Positions 1 through 10,093 are shown, counted from the stretch's first letter. The stretch: DNA of 64,000 bases from Mesorhizobium sp. L-2-11 (GCF_016756595.1 NZ_AP023259.1:62001-126000), one strand, 5' to 3'. Made by a program: numbers and translations. The notes: generated by a model not told the origin, from the sequence alone.

Positions 1-965
1 CCACGATCGATGACATCGTTCTGAATACGGCTTGGGGTAGCCACAGCGTCTGGACAACACGAAGCATGGTCGGAACGTTGTTCGGCGAGACCTGGGGCGG
101 CGACCGCTTTTTCGAGCTTCTACAGCAAATGAAAAAAAACCCGGCAAACGACCTCGATCTGCTGGAGTTGCTCTACTACTGCATGCGGTTGGGCTTCGAA
201 GGTCGCTTCCGGGTGGCCGCGCGAGGAGCCTCCGAACTTAGCGTGCTGTGCGAGGACACGTACCACCTGATTCGGGCAGCGCGCGGTGACTTCGAGCGTG
301 ACATATCCCCACACTGGCAAGAACGCGCCACAGCGCGAAGACAGTCCAGCAGATTCGTTCCATCCTGGGCCGCCGGCGCTTTCGGAGCAGTAGCCCTCCT
401 GTCGCTCTATACCGGGCTATTATTTGCACTCGATGGCCAGTCGAATGCGGTTTTCGCTAAGCTGGCAACGCTACCGCCGCGTGGAGCGGTGAGCTTGGCG
501 AGGACCGCAGCACCGCCCCCAATCCTAATGAGTGGCGATCGACTGCGTCGCTTTTTAGGCGCCGAAATCCGCGATGGGTTGGTCTCTGTCACCGAGGACG
601 CGCAGCAGATCCTGGTTACCATCCGTGCCTCAGGGATGTTCGACTCCGCAAGTTCGATCATGCAGGGTTCGTTCGTGCCGCTTTTTCTGCGGATTGGGCG
701 AGCGCTGAACGAGCAACCAGGGGCGGTTCTTTTGACCGGACACACAGACTCGATGCCGATCCAATCTCGTGCCTATCCTTCCAACCAAGACCTCTCAATG
801 GCGCGTGCCAAGGCGGCGGCTGAGATTATTAGATCGACTATGAGTGAGCCGGGCCACGTGCGGGAGGAGGGCAGAGGGAGCGGAGAACCGATCGCTTCGA
901 ACCAGACGCCAGAAGGCCGCGCCAAGAACCGCCGGATCGAAATCATAATCACGAAGCCAAACTGA
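1..965 (+). CDS. tssL: TssL (DotU/ImpK) with C-terminal OmpA domain, 5' end outside window
   Basis: Inner-membrane component of the type VI secretion membrane complex. The reading frame is open from base 3 and carries a DotU-like stretch (LNTAWG, then WGGDRFFELL and LLYYCMRLGFEGR) before the first in-frame ATG at 66, so the gene begins upstream of the window. A single hydrophobic segment follows the DotU domain, then a C-terminal OmpA-like peptidoglycan-binding domain with LTGHTDSMP and the terminal NRRIEIII. The DotU plus OmpA arrangement is the extended TssL form known from many proteobacteria. tssM starts 10 bases after the stop, as expected for a T6SS operon. Confident on family; only the N-terminus is missing. 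Confidence 0.9.
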   Translation, partial: TIDDIVLNTAWGSHSVWTTRSMVGTLFGETWGGDRFFELLQQMKKNPANDLDLLELLYYCMRLGFEGRFRVAARGASELSVLCEDTYHLIRAARGDFERDISPHWQERATARRQSSRFVPSWAAGAFGAVALLSLYTGLLFALDGQSNAVFAKLATLPPRGAVSLARTAAPPPILMSGDRLRRFLGAEIRDGLVSVTEDAQQILVTIRASGMFDSASSIMQGSFVPLFLRIGRALNEQPGAVLLTGHTDSMPIQSRAYPSNQDLSMARAKAAAEIIRSTMSEPGHVREEGRGSGEPIASNQTPEGRAKNRRIEIIITKPN

Positions 966-975
966 GAGTCAGCTT

Positions 976-3900
976 ATGCAGTCATTCAAGAGAGCGCTCC
1001 AAGGCAAATGGCTCGGTATCGCAGCAGTCGCCCTGGTGAGTGCTCCGATCTTTATTTTTGGACGGCACCTCTCAATTGGAGGGTACATCCCCCTTGACAG
1101 CCTTGGTGAGCAACTTGCGGCGTCAGCGTTGATGCCGATTGCCTACGTCGTGATCTACATGATCCGGGGCAACGTTGAAGACTTTTTCCTTACCCGAGTG
1201 TCCGGCACGCTGGACGGGATCTGGACAAAGCACAAAGAGGCGGATGGTGCAGGATCGACTTCTTCCGATTGGGGCGGAGCGCGAGCCAGCGCCGCTGCCG
1301 AAGAAGAGCTGGAGGACATGTCAGCTCGCTTTCGCGAAACTCGTATGACGCTAAAGCGGCTTCATCGTCACGGCTTTCTCGGCACGCGGTGGCTCGATCA
1401 ACTGCCGTGGTACGTGATTATCGGTTCGCCCGGATCGGGAAAATCCACCGCCCTTGCAAATTCCGGCCTCAGCTTCCCATTGGCGGAAAAACTCAGCCGT
1501 AAAACGGTCGGCGTGGTCAAGGCCACCCGCAATTGTGATTGGTGGTTCACCGATGACGCCGTACTCATCGACACTCCCGGATACTACGTGCTTCAGAAGC
1601 GCAACCTGGAACAGGACAAAGCGGTATGGCAGGGTTTCCTTCGCCTCCTCAGACGCAGCTGTCGGCGCCAGCCGCTGAGCGGGGTGTTGGTATCAATCGC
1701 GATAAACGAGCTGAGTTTGTCATCCGAGGAGGAACTCTTCGATCACGCCAAATGCATCCGGCAGCGGATCCTTGATCTGTATCGAGAACTTGGATTGCGG
1801 CTGCCGATTTATATATTGCTCACCAAGAGCGATCTAATTGCGGGATTTAATGAGTTCTTCGACGACCTCAGCCGCGAGGGGCGCGAGGCCGTATGGGGTT
1901 TCACTTTCGCGCAAGAGTCATCGGAAAGTGACGGCGATCCGATGGAATCTTACGCAGCAGAATACGACACACTCGTCGGGCGCCTCAATGACAGGCTGCT
2001 TGAACGACTACAGCAAGAGAGCAACATCCACCGTCGCGCGCTTGTGTTCGGCTTCCCACAGCAGGTCGCAAGCCTCAAGCATCTATCCTATCAGTTTCTG
2101 CAGGAGGCCTTCGCTCGCAACGCCTACGAGGACCCGATCTTGCTCCGCGGCATCTACTTCGTGAGCGGAATGCAGGTGGGTGCGCCCTTTGATCGCATTG
2201 CGAGCGCCAGGTCTCGGACCTTCGGCATCTCTCTGCCGACCACCCCTATTTCACCCGACCAGAAGCGTAGTTATTTCATCACTCGTTTGCTTCGCCAAGT
2301 CGTCTTCGCCAACGCTGGACTTGTTGAAGCCCACCCCCGTGTCGAAGGGCGCCAGCGGTGGCTTCGATATGGCTTGTGCGCAACAATCGCGGCAGCTATG
2401 GCCACAGCGGCTGCCTTCTTGATAGTCAGCTACAGTCGCAATGTCCACTTGATCGAAGGGGTTCGTCTAGCGGTCAGCAGCTATGCTAAGGAAGCGGGGA
2501 GACTGCGCCTTGACCGGGTAGACAGTTGCGATCTCCGACCAGTTCTGCCGCTGCTGGATCGGCTACGCGCCGTGAAGACCGACTTTGACGAAGCCGCCAG
2601 AGCGGACAACAACAATTTATCGGGATTAGATCTAAATCAAAGTGAAAACTTTCGGTTACAAGCGCATGCGGCCTATCGCCGGGGCCTAAGGACGATCTTG
2701 CTGCCGCGCCTAGTTTTCCGACTGGAAACACTACTGGCGGAACACCAGGACGATCCCCCATTCCTCTATCATGCGCTGAAAATATATCTGATGCTTGGGG
2801 GACGTGGACCGTTCCAGCCCGGGGACATCAATGAGTGGATGACCCTCGACTGGAAAGTGCTGTTTCCGGCTGAGGCCGATGCCGCCCTTCGCCGGTCGCT
2901 GGCCGATCACCTCGATGCCCTTTTGGACAACCCGCTGGCAAATATCAGCCTCAATAGCGAACTGATCGAAAAGAGCCGCGCAAAACTCCAGACCCTCTCG
3001 ATGCCGCGTCGTGTGCTTAACATCATCACAAACAGTACTCAGGCCGCCAACTTACCAACATGGCGTCTATCCGACCACGCCGGACCGATGGCGGGGGACG
3101 TCCTGATCCGCAAATCAGGACAGCCCCTCAACACCGGTATCGCCGGTATTTACACCCGAGCCGGTTTCTATGGGACATTCCTGCGCCTACTGCCACAGGT
3201 AGCAGACGCGATTGCCGCAGAAGGTTGGGTTCTTGGCGATCAGGCGACCACTTCCACAGGTGAGGCGGAAGAGACGCTGCGACGTGCGGCGATGGATCTC
3301 TACTTTCAGGAGTTTGCCTTCGGTTGGGACGAACTCATTAATGACATTTCGCTGCGGCCAATGGCGAGTGTCGATGACGCTATGCGAACGTTGAACGCGC
3401 TTTCAGCACCCACCTCGCCTATGCGCTTATTCCTCGCCGCAGCGGCACAGGAGACCAAGCTCGGCGAACCGCCCGAGCCCGATATGCCGACCGAAGCTAA
3501 AGGCACTGCTCAGGAACCATCGGCAAGCGACCTTCAGGCAATCTTCCAATCGCCGCTTGTCGCCGACACTCCTGAAAGCCATAGCCAGCTCCACACGGAT
3601 GTGCATTTTCAATGGCTACACCAACTTGTCGATGTGCCACCAAACAGCCCCCCAGGTGCTCAAGCGCCGATCGACAGCGCGGTAAGCGATCTTGCTGCTC
3701 TTTACCAATCGATTGGTGAGATGCAGGACCTCGCCGGCTCACACTCGTTGGCGAAGGATGATGAAACCGCTATCGCCATCCGCAAAATCGAAGCGGGAGC
3801 CGCCAATCTGCCGCGACCCATTCAGCAATGGATCCTGAGCGTCGTCCGGTTCAGCTCGAAACTCTCCATGATCGAGGCAAAGCGTCATGTCGCTAGCGTG

Positions 3901-4575
3901 TGGGCAGATGGCGCTGGCGACTTATGCCGGCGGGCAACCGCAGGGCGGTATCCCTTCGACCGCAAATCCCGTCGAGACGTTCCTTTAGGAGATTTCGCTC
4001 GGCTGTTCAGCTGGGACGGGGTTATCGACACGTTTTTTGCGCAGCACTTGGCTCACTTTGTTGATAGGTCCGCGGGCCCGTGGAAGGTACAATCAACGGG
4101 AAGCGTCGATTTACAAATCGACCGAGAGGCCTTGGCACAGTTCAAGCGAGCAGCCGCAATCCGGGACTCTATGTTCAAGGATGCCGGCCGTCAGCCCTCA
4201 ATGGATTTTCTGCTAACCGTCGCCGATACCGATCGGTCGACCGACGAGGTGGTGGTGGAGATCGATGGCCAGCAAATCACGCAGCGACGAGGAGCATACA
4301 AACCTGTGCGCATCCATTGGCCCACGCTCGGCGGCCTCGGTGGCGCTTCGGTCACTTTCAACGGCTTCGAGCGTACTGCCCTTTCGAAGGCGGGTCCCTG
4401 GGCGTTGTTTCGACTATTGGACGAAGGGAAGGCGCATCCTCAAAAAGGGACCGACGAGGTTTATGTACGGATAGCGGCTGGCCGCCACTGGGCGACATTC
4501 ATCCTCCAGGCCGACAACCTGACCAACCCGCTATCTCGTAACATGCTATCGCGATTCCGATGCCCGCAAATCTGA
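976..4575 (+). CDS. tssM: TssM (IcmF/VasK) type VI secretion membrane protein
   Basis: 1199-residue inner-membrane ATPase-like scaffold that joins TssL and TssJ in the T6SS trans-envelope complex. Hydrophobic segments lie at about residues 13-30 and 50-62, a P-loop GSPGSGKST at about 150-158, and a third membrane span near residues 460-480 (ATIAAAMATAAAFLIVSY), after which the long periplasmic IcmF domain begins. The C-terminal IcmF_C/DUF1215-like region (WPTLGGLGGASVTF, then GPWALFRLLD) is present, so the protein appears full length. It follows tssL at 10 bases. The P-loop is intact, which is not true of all family members. Confidence 0.92.
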   Translation: MQSFKRALQGKWLGIAAVALVSAPIFIFGRHLSIGGYIPLDSLGEQLAASALMPIAYVVIYMIRGNVEDFFLTRVSGTLDGIWTKHKEADGAGSTSSDWGGARASAAAEEELEDMSARFRETRMTLKRLHRHGFLGTRWLDQLPWYVIIGSPGSGKSTALANSGLSFPLAEKLSRKTVGVVKATRNCDWWFTDDAVLIDTPGYYVLQKRNLEQDKAVWQGFLRLLRRSCRRQPLSGVLVSIAINELSLSSEEELFDHAKCIRQRILDLYRELGLRLPIYILLTKSDLIAGFNEFFDDLSREGREAVWGFTFAQESSESDGDPMESYAAEYDTLVGRLNDRLLERLQQESNIHRRALVFGFPQQVASLKHLSYQFLQEAFARNAYEDPILLRGIYFVSGMQVGAPFDRIASARSRTFGISLPTTPISPDQKRSYFITRLLRQVVFANAGLVEAHPRVEGRQRWLRYGLCATIAAAMATAAAFLIVSYSRNVHLIEGVRLAVSSYAKEAGRLRLDRVDSCDLRPVLPLLDRLRAVKTDFDEAARADNNNLSGLDLNQSENFRLQAHAAYRRGLRTILLPRLVFRLETLLAEHQDDPPFLYHALKIYLMLGGRGPFQPGDINEWMTLDWKVLFPAEADAALRRSLADHLDALLDNPLANISLNSELIEKSRAKLQTLSMPRRVLNIITNSTQAANLPTWRLSDHAGPMAGDVLIRKSGQPLNTGIAGIYTRAGFYGTFLRLLPQVADAIAAEGWVLGDQATTSTGEAEETLRRAAMDLYFQEFAFGWDELINDISLRPMASVDDAMRTLNALSAPTSPMRLFLAAAAQETKLGEPPEPDMPTEAKGTAQEPSASDLQAIFQSPLVADTPESHSQLHTDVHFQWLHQLVDVPPNSPPGAQAPIDSAVSDLAALYQSIGEMQDLAGSHSLAKDDETAIAIRKIEAGAANLPRPIQQWILSVVRFSSKLSMIEAKRHVASVWADGAGDLCRRATAGRYPFDRKSRRDVPLGDFARLFSWDGVIDTFFAQHLAHFVDRSAGPWKVQSTGSVDLQIDREALAQFKRAAAIRDSMFKDAGRQPSMDFLLTVADTDRSTDEVVVEIDGQQITQRRGAYKPVRIHWPTLGGLGGASVTFNGFERTALSKAGPWALFRLLDEGKAHPQKGTDEVYVRIAAGRHWATFILQADNLTNPLSRNMLSRFRCPQI

Positions 4576-4877
4576 GGAGGCCCACTGTTGCTGCCGCACG
4601 TACGTCCTGCCGCTCAAACGGAGAGGTGCTACCACAGGTGGATTTCATCTGCACGACGGCCCACCGAGACTGCCGAAAGATTAAATGCGGATGGGACTCG
4701 CAGGTCCCACGACGGATCCCATGCAAGCGGACTGACGACGTTTTTCGCCTCTCCGGCGTGCCTTTGGTTTCCGCTGATCTTTTTCAGCAGGCCATCGAAC
4801 GACTCGTGAAAGACATCAACGCCAAATCAGGATTTACCAGCGGGACAGTCGTGCTCAAATCCCGATTGAAGCTTTGA
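4560..4877 (+). CDS. Small ORF of uncertain reality after tssM
   Basis: The 4576-4965 stretch between tssM and the next gene has no recognisable gene. The longest frame (105 codons) overlaps the tssM end by 16 bases and only its last 45 residues (DVFRLSGVPLVSADLFQQ and onward) look protein-like. A different frame has an AGGAGG at 4575-4580 ahead of a TTG at 4588 but gives an implausible 73-residue protein. A frameshifted remnant of a T6SS accessory gene is possible. No function is assigned. Confidence 0.2.
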   Translation: MPANLRRPTVAAARTSCRSNGEVLPQVDFICTTAHRDCRKIKCGWDSQVPRRIPCKRTDDVFRLSGVPLVSADLFQQAIERLVKDINAKSGFTSGTVVLKSRLKL

Positions 4878-4965
4878 CTGCCTGAGCTACAAATGCCGTT
4901 GACCGACGCCGTTTGGTCCATCCTTCAACGTAATCAATCTACGACAACCATTCTGGAGACATATA

Positions 4966-6561
4966 ATGAGCCAAGTACATAGTGCACAAATGGCGCAGCG
5001 GTTCTTGTCCGTAATGAGGAGCACCCGAGCCAAAGAAGGACTGGAATTCTGCTTTGCCGTTGGCACAATTGTCATTGCCGGCGAAAAGAAGCCAGTGGTT
5101 TTAGTGCGGAAGAAAGGCCTGACAAGCCTGCGGCGAACTCTGGAAGATATGCGCTATAAAACTCCCAAAGGTGTTCAGGAACCTGTTGACTTCAAGTTTC
5201 TGAGATCTGGTACGGGGAGGATGAACCCAGAGGGCGTCATTGTCGTACGGCTGGCCAAGGGAGGCATGGCCAAATTTATGGCGATCAAGACACAAATGAG
5301 GCGTTATTTCAAGGACCTGAGAGTAAGCCTCCCGGACATACAGGAGGCTCAACCCCTGAGTGAAGAAGACCTCAATCGATTTGAAATAGCAGCCCAGGCG
5401 AACTCTGACGACCTGCCTTCAGATGACAATCAGGAAGTCGTCGAAGTCGTCAAAGAGAACCTGGCGGAAGGCGCTGCGGAAGCTCTCCCTGAAGCACTGA
5501 AGCAAACCATAGCCACTTCGGCAGCGTCAATCGCAGCTCACTCCAATCGTATCAGTCGGCAAACGGGGTTAATGCAAACAGCCGAGCTGGGGCCATTGAC
5601 TAGTAAAATCGCCGATTGGCTCAAGGCGATACTGACCGCAACGCCGTTTGAAGAGCGGGAAAATGCCCTCCACAACTTCACTTGCCGGCTGCTATTGATG
5701 CTGGCCTACGACGACAATCGGAGAAATCTCCAGTATGTGGACGAGGCGCCCGATGACGACGAGATGCAAACGGATCGTCCTGCGAAGCCGGACGAAGCAG
5801 GCGTAGACGACGTTGAGCGGGAAACGATCATCATAGGTGGGATCAATCTCGACCGTGTTGCGACAGACAAGGTCGATCAAGACGAGGTTGTAGAAACCCT
5901 GTTTCGAATGACCAAGGCAGAGGCACAAGAGCGACGGCTTCCTTATCCTCTGGAAAACGCGAGTTCCGACAGAATCGCCATGATGGTGTCATCGCAATGG
6001 CCCAAAGAAGAAGGCCATGCTGCAAACAAGCGCGAGATTTTGGAGCGTCTGATTGCCGTGTTGGAGCAGCGGCTCCGCGATGACGATCAGCTGATCGCCG
6101 TGCTTGGGCTCAAGAAGACGGATAAGCTGGAAGGGGATTTCCTCGCGTCCGTTCGGAGCATCAAAGATAAATGGCAAGCGCGCCTCGACGGCGCGCTGGT
6201 GCATTGGGAGGAGACGAAGAGCAAAATCAACGAGAAGTACGATGTAAAAGCCCGTGGCGGAACATGGAATCCGATCGACGAGCTCTTCCAGGAGATCAAT
6301 ATTGCGGTCGCGAACGAGCTTGCTGACATTACTAGGCAAGGGGCCGAGGCAAGGTTTGATGCGATCGAGCGCGGTGAAGCGATCATCGAATCCGTCCTCC
6401 AATACCTCGACGGAAGCGAATACATCCAGCTGCTTGACAACCCTCCGGCGGCCTTCGCTCCGATCACGATCGGGAAGACGCTGCGGGACGGAATTGGTAG
6501 TGTCGGCAGCGAGCTGAAGCGCGTCAAAGCCTCTCTCCCTGCGCCCGCACCGGCCGCATAG
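4966..6561 (+). CDS. Hypothetical protein, 531 aa, downstream of T6SS genes
   Basis: Not recognised. The protein starts MSQVHSAQMAQRFLS and has a compact N-terminal third of about 120 residues rich in basic and hydrophobic positions (GLEFCFAVGTIVIAGEKKPV). An acidic linker follows (about residues 140-165), then a helical middle with many charged residues, and an acidic stretch near residue 260 (DEAPDDDEMQTD). The C-terminus ends in a Pro/Ala tail. There is no signal peptide and no membrane segment, so it is probably cytoplasmic. It lies on the same strand as tssL-tssM, 390 bases downstream, and may be a T6SS-linked cargo or accessory protein, but the sequence does not show that. Coding character is convincing. 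Confidence 0.6.
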   Translation: MSQVHSAQMAQRFLSVMRSTRAKEGLEFCFAVGTIVIAGEKKPVVLVRKKGLTSLRRTLEDMRYKTPKGVQEPVDFKFLRSGTGRMNPEGVIVVRLAKGGMAKFMAIKTQMRRYFKDLRVSLPDIQEAQPLSEEDLNRFEIAAQANSDDLPSDDNQEVVEVVKENLAEGAAEALPEALKQTIATSAASIAAHSNRISRQTGLMQTAELGPLTSKIADWLKAILTATPFEERENALHNFTCRLLLMLAYDDNRRNLQYVDEAPDDDEMQTDRPAKPDEAGVDDVERETIIIGGINLDRVATDKVDQDEVVETLFRMTKAEAQERRLPYPLENASSDRIAMMVSSQWPKEEGHAANKREILERLIAVLEQRLRDDDQLIAVLGLKKTDKLEGDFLASVRSIKDKWQARLDGALVHWEETKSKINEKYDVKARGGTWNPIDELFQEINIAVANELADITRQGAEARFDAIERGEAIIESVLQYLDGSEYIQLLDNPPAAFAPITIGKTLRDGIGSVGSELKRVKASLPAPAPAA

Positions 6562-6565
6562 TCGC

Positions 6566-6683
6566 TCAAGGTAACGCCCTACGCGTGTTCAACTGACCGA
6601 TGAAACAGGAAGCGGTCAGTTCGATGCGATAGGCGTTGTGGACGAGGCGATCGAGGATGGCATCTGCGATGGTGGGATGCTAG
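6566..6683 (-). pseudogene. IstB (IS21) C-terminal fragment
   Basis: On the minus strand the frame reads PTIADAILDRLVHNAYRIEL followed by a short tail and TGA at 6566-6568. This is the C-terminal signature of IS21-family helper ATPase IstB. An in-frame TAG lies immediately upstream at about 6681, marking the break. The fragment abuts the 3' end of the 531-residue protein gene and the left side of the IS5-type element. Confidence 0.75.
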
Positions 6684-6702
6684 TTCGCACCTTCGGCGAT
6701 TG

Positions 6703-8311
6703 GAAGTCGTCCGTGAAAAACTCGGAATGCTTTGATTCCGTTTAACAATTTCCCCTGATTTCGGTTTTCAGATTGCCGAATTTCGTGGCTTTGGGCTGCG
6801 GTTTCCGGCAAATTGGATGCGCTTGTTCTGCGTGATTCGAGACGATGACGAAGCAGCGAGGGAAGCGAGCGATGCGACCGAAGGAACGGCGCGAGAGCGG
6901 CCAGACGGACCTGTTGCGATCCCGGCTCGACCACATTCTCAATATGGATCATGCGCTGGTGAAGCTGGCCAAGACGATCGACTGGCGTTTCCTCGAAGAA
7001 CGGCTGGGCGAGGTCTATGACGACGATCCTGGCCGGCCGCCTTTGCCGACCCGGCTGATGGCGGGATTGGCCATCCTCAAGTCGATGCACAACCTGTCCG
7101 ACGAAAGCCTGTGCGAACGCTGGCTGGAGAACCCCTACTACCAGCTGTTCTGCGGCGAGGAGTTCTTCCAGCACCGCTTGCCCTTCGACCGCACGTCATT
7201 GACGCGCTGGCGCCTGCGCATGGGCGAAGAACGGCTCACGGCTCTGCTCCAGGAGAGCCTTGCGGCGGCGACCAGGTTGGGGGCGGCCAAGCCGTCGGAC
7301 TTCCGCGCGGTAATCGTCGACACTACCGTGCAGGAAAAGGCCATCACCTTCCCGACCGACGCCAAGCTGATGCATCGCGCCCGCGAGCGGCTGGTCAAGC
7401 TGGCCAGGAAGCATGGCATTGCCCTGCGCCAGTCCTATGCGCGGGTCGGCAAGATCGCGCTGATCAAGCATCAGCGCTATGCCCATGCCAAGCAATTCAA
7501 GCGGGCCAACCGGCAACTCAAGCGCCTGCGCACCATGCTGGGAGCGGTGATCCGCGACATCGTCCGCAAGCTCGCCATGCGGCCAGAGCTGATGCAGGTC
7601 TTTGCCCTGCCGCTGTCGCTGGCCCGGCGCGTCAGGGACCAGCGCCAGCGCGAGCGGGGCAAGAAGGTGTATTCCCTGCACGCTCCGGAGATCGAGTGCA
7701 TTGGCAAGGGCAAGGCCCACAAGCCCTACGAGTTCGGCGTCAAGGTCTCCGTCGCCACCCCGCTGCAGCGCAGCCGCGGCGGCCAGTTCGTCGCCCATGT
7801 CAAGGCGCTGCCCGGCAATCCGTATGACGGCCACACGCTGGCGACCATCATCCCGGCGATCGAGGACACCATCGGCGTCAGCCTCGGCAAGATCGTCACC
7901 GATGCCGGCTACCGCGGCCACAACGCGCCGAAGGACAAGATGTTCAAGGTCCATGTCGCCGGCTACAAGCGCGGCCTCACCCAGGCCGTCAAACGGGCGC
8001 TGCGACGCCGGGCCGCCGTAGAACCCGTCATCGGCCATCTCAAGAACGACCACCGCATGGGCCGCAACTTCCTGGCCTTCTCCGAGGGCGATGCCAACAA
8101 CGCTGTCCTTGCAGCCGTCGGCTATAACTTCAGCCTCCTGCTCAACTGGCTGAGGCTTTTGTGTGCCTTCTTCCTGGTACTGCTCACGTCCGCTGCAGTG
8201 CCACCAATCCGGCCGCGATCAGCCTGACGCCATATCAGCTCTGATATGGCGGGTGGGAATGCTCCCGCTTCGCCTCCGATCCCGAAATCAACCTTCTTCA
8301 CAGACGACTTG
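6703..8311 (+). mobile_element. IS5-superfamily insertion sequence with imperfect terminal inverted repeats
   Basis: The left end near 6703 (AAGTCGTCCGTGAA) is matched in inverted orientation near 8297-8311 (AAGTCGTCTGTGAA on the minus strand), giving a roughly 1.6-kb element around one transposase gene. It sits between an istB C-terminal scrap on the left and integrase/istB scraps on the right, so it entered an already degraded region. Exact ends and target duplication could not be fixed by eye. Confidence 0.75.
6845..8227 (+). CDS. IS5-type DDE transposase (DUF772 plus Transposase_11)
   Basis: 460-residue transposase, apparently intact. The N-terminal DUF772-like part includes RPPLPTRLMAGLAILKSMHN. 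The first catalytic Asp is probably in AVIVDTTVQEKAI, the second in IVTDAGYRGHN, and the Glu in RAAVEPVIGHLKNDHRMGRN, the usual IS5-superfamily order. Starts at ATG 6845; a second ATG ten codons later is possible. It is the only gene of the element. Confidence 0.88.
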   Translation: MTKQRGKRAMRPKERRESGQTDLLRSRLDHILNMDHALVKLAKTIDWRFLEERLGEVYDDDPGRPPLPTRLMAGLAILKSMHNLSDESLCERWLENPYYQLFCGEEFFQHRLPFDRTSLTRWRLRMGEERLTALLQESLAAATRLGAAKPSDFRAVIVDTTVQEKAITFPTDAKLMHRARERLVKLARKHGIALRQSYARVGKIALIKHQRYAHAKQFKRANRQLKRLRTMLGAVIRDIVRKLAMRPELMQVFALPLSLARRVRDQRQRERGKKVYSLHAPEIECIGKGKAHKPYEFGVKVSVATPLQRSRGGQFVAHVKALPGNPYDGHTLATIIPAIEDTIGVSLGKIVTDAGYRGHNAPKDKMFKVHVAGYKRGLTQAVKRALRRRAAVEPVIGHLKNDHRMGRNFLAFSEGDANNAVLAAVGYNFSLLLNWLRLLCAFFLVLLTSAAVPPIRPRSA

Positions 8312-8450
8312 GAATGATCCGCCGCCCGGCTTTGTTGAGGTCGATTTTGTGGCCGCCAGGATGCTGAAGGCGCTGGCAAGAACCGACCTGCTCATCCTCG
8401 ACGGTAGGGGGGCCCGAAAAGCTCAACGACGATCGGCGCCGTATCGGGCC
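8312..8450 (+). pseudogene. Fused scraps of an integrase-type transposase and istB
   Basis: The + strand reads WNDPPPGFVEVDFVA, matching the SDWQDPPPGFVEADLVA segment of the transposase at 10389-11906. It runs directly into ARMLKALARTDLLILDG, an IstB Walker-B-region sequence, then changes frame (GPEKLNDDRR). Two unrelated transposase fragments are therefore joined here. The remainder up to about 8660 shows IS21-like terminal motifs (GTGGCCGGCTTCACGTCGGA) but no gene. Confidence 0.6.
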
Positions 8451-8719
8451 GTCGCCCCGTGCCAAGGCGAGTGCTGCGAAGAACCTGGGTGCCCGACGTC
8501 ACCGGCAAGCCGCAGCATTTGTCGTAGATGTCTCATGGTCAGCCTTCTCTTTGCCGGCATCATGCGTCCCTTGTTCCAAAGGACCGTCATGCCAAAGTTG
8601 CTGACCCAGGTGCTCCTTCTCAGGTCTCAAAGTGGCCGGAACTGATCGGAATGGTGGCCGGCTTCACGTCGGAACGGCGGCCAGCTTCAAGTTGGAATAC
8701 ACGGCCGAAAAACGTCGGA

Positions 8720-9103
8720 ATCCGCACCTCGGTCAAAAGCCGACCTATCGTCGCCGAGCTTACTGTCAGCAGTTTGCCGCGGAGCGCCTCATCGAGTGCT
8801 AACCGGCCATGTCGCTCAAGCGCAGGCAACAAGACAGGGATCAACGGCTTAAGACATTTGGAACACAACCGCTCCGAAGCCTCCCACAACACGATGAGGC
8901 GCCTCGCGGACATCGCTGCCGTAAAAGCGGCTGTGGCTCTTGCCCGCAGACGGCCTCTGCTCACGACGGTTCATAACACGGACCGCGTGCTTGCGATAAT
9001 AGCCGGTTACCGCCACGAATTGACCCAGAATGCGCCGCTTGTCATCTTGACACGCCGCTCGATAACGCTCCATGATCGCCGCTATCAGTGCCGACCGTGA
9101 CGC
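8720..9103 (-). pseudogene. Integrase-type transposase, N-terminal remnant with frameshift
   Basis: Two overlapping minus-strand frames together give the N-terminal half of a protein like the transposase at 10389-11906. The first is ALIAAIMERYRAACQDDKRR with GYYRKHAVRVMN; after a frame change near 8960 it continues LIVLWEASERLCSKCLKPLI and ERHGRLALDEALRGKLLTVS. The intact paralogue has LIVLWEASDRICGKRLKMLI at the same place. Catalytic domain absent, so inactive. Confidence 0.7.
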
Positions 9104-9355
9104 CATGCTGAGCCCCGCCATCCGTCCCCCGAACGGGAATGGCACGACCTGTCCATCCCGTTCGGAATAGGGGCACTATCGGTAACATTTTGCTTGAGGC
9201 AATGCGCCTCCCTATTGGATCTTCAAGCGATCGGAACTTGGAAGCCGGAAGCCCAGCGGATTGTTCGTCGCGCGCGACAAAACCCCAAATGCCCCCGCGG
9301 GATCGCATCCCGATCAGGATAGCCTATTCGCTTCAATGACATATACAGATGGGTG

Positions 9356-9604
9356 TTATGAAACAGGATTGTAGAAGATCAGATACCGGGCGATCGCGGT
9401 GCGTGCCCCCGGCACGCTAGTATAGGCATGCAGGTAGGTGCCCTGATCGGAGTTGAAGATCTCGGGATTACCGTATTTCGCCAGCGCCTCCTCGAGGGCT
9501 TCAATGCAAGAGGCCGCATCCATGGTGATCGACAGCCGCCAGCTAAATACCTTGCGCCTGAAACACTGGACCACAGCAACGAGGTAGCAGAAGCCGCGGC
9601 CCAT
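9356..9604 (-). pseudogene. IS3-family OrfB C-terminal remnant with internal deletion
   Basis: The minus strand reads FSWRLSITMDAASCIEALEE and NPEIFNSDQG, an IS3 OrfB catalytic-domain pattern. It then jumps to HAYTSVPGARTAIARYLIFYN, the segment normally about 40 residues further on, so the middle is deleted. The stretch 9105-9355 to its left and 9605-9783 to its right hold no recognised gene. Confidence 0.7.
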
Positions 9605-9783
9605 CAGGAGTGGAGTAAGAAGCGCAGCTGCGCTTATCCTCCCCGAACCCTACGTGCACTTTTCAGCACTTACGGCTCTCTATTGGGTCAAATCCGGGAA
9701 CTGCTGGATAAATTCTGGCGGGGCTCCTTTGCCGCTGTTTTCTTGTCGAGATCGTTTTGGGTCTCGTATTCCTGATCGAGTTC

Positions 9784-10093
9784 CTACCTGACGGCGGTCA
9801 TCTGGCGGCGCTCGAAGTCGGTGATCCTGATTGCCCGCCACCGCTCGGCAGCTCGGATCATGGCGCCGAGCATGAGCTTGAGAACGGGCTTCTCGCCTAA
9901 GGCATTGGGAATGATCTTTAGCCTGCGCCGCTCCTCGACGAACAGACGTTCCAGAAGAGTCGTGGTCCTGATGGCGCGGCGGTGAGTGATCGGCATTCTC
10001 AGATGCGCAATTGCCGCTTCGAAGTCGTCCATGAAGCATGGCGACCGCGCTCGGCAGCTGGCCTCGTAGTCCTTCACCAGACCGGCGGCGAGA
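9784..10093 (-). pseudogene. IS256-family transposase C-terminal remnant
   Basis: The minus-strand frame includes RRAIRTTTLLERLFVEERRR, the conserved IS256/mutator C-terminal block with its catalytic Glu region, followed by KIIPNALGEKPVLKLMLGAM and RAAERWRAIRITDFE. The 5' part is lost where the IS6-derived unit begins at 10094. The open frame continues into the IS6 sequence only by chance. Confidence 0.8.

Noticed and set aside
7196..8053. Long open frames opposite or offset to the IS5 transposase
   Set aside because: High-GC shadow frames of a clear transposase gene; no domain and no ribosome site.
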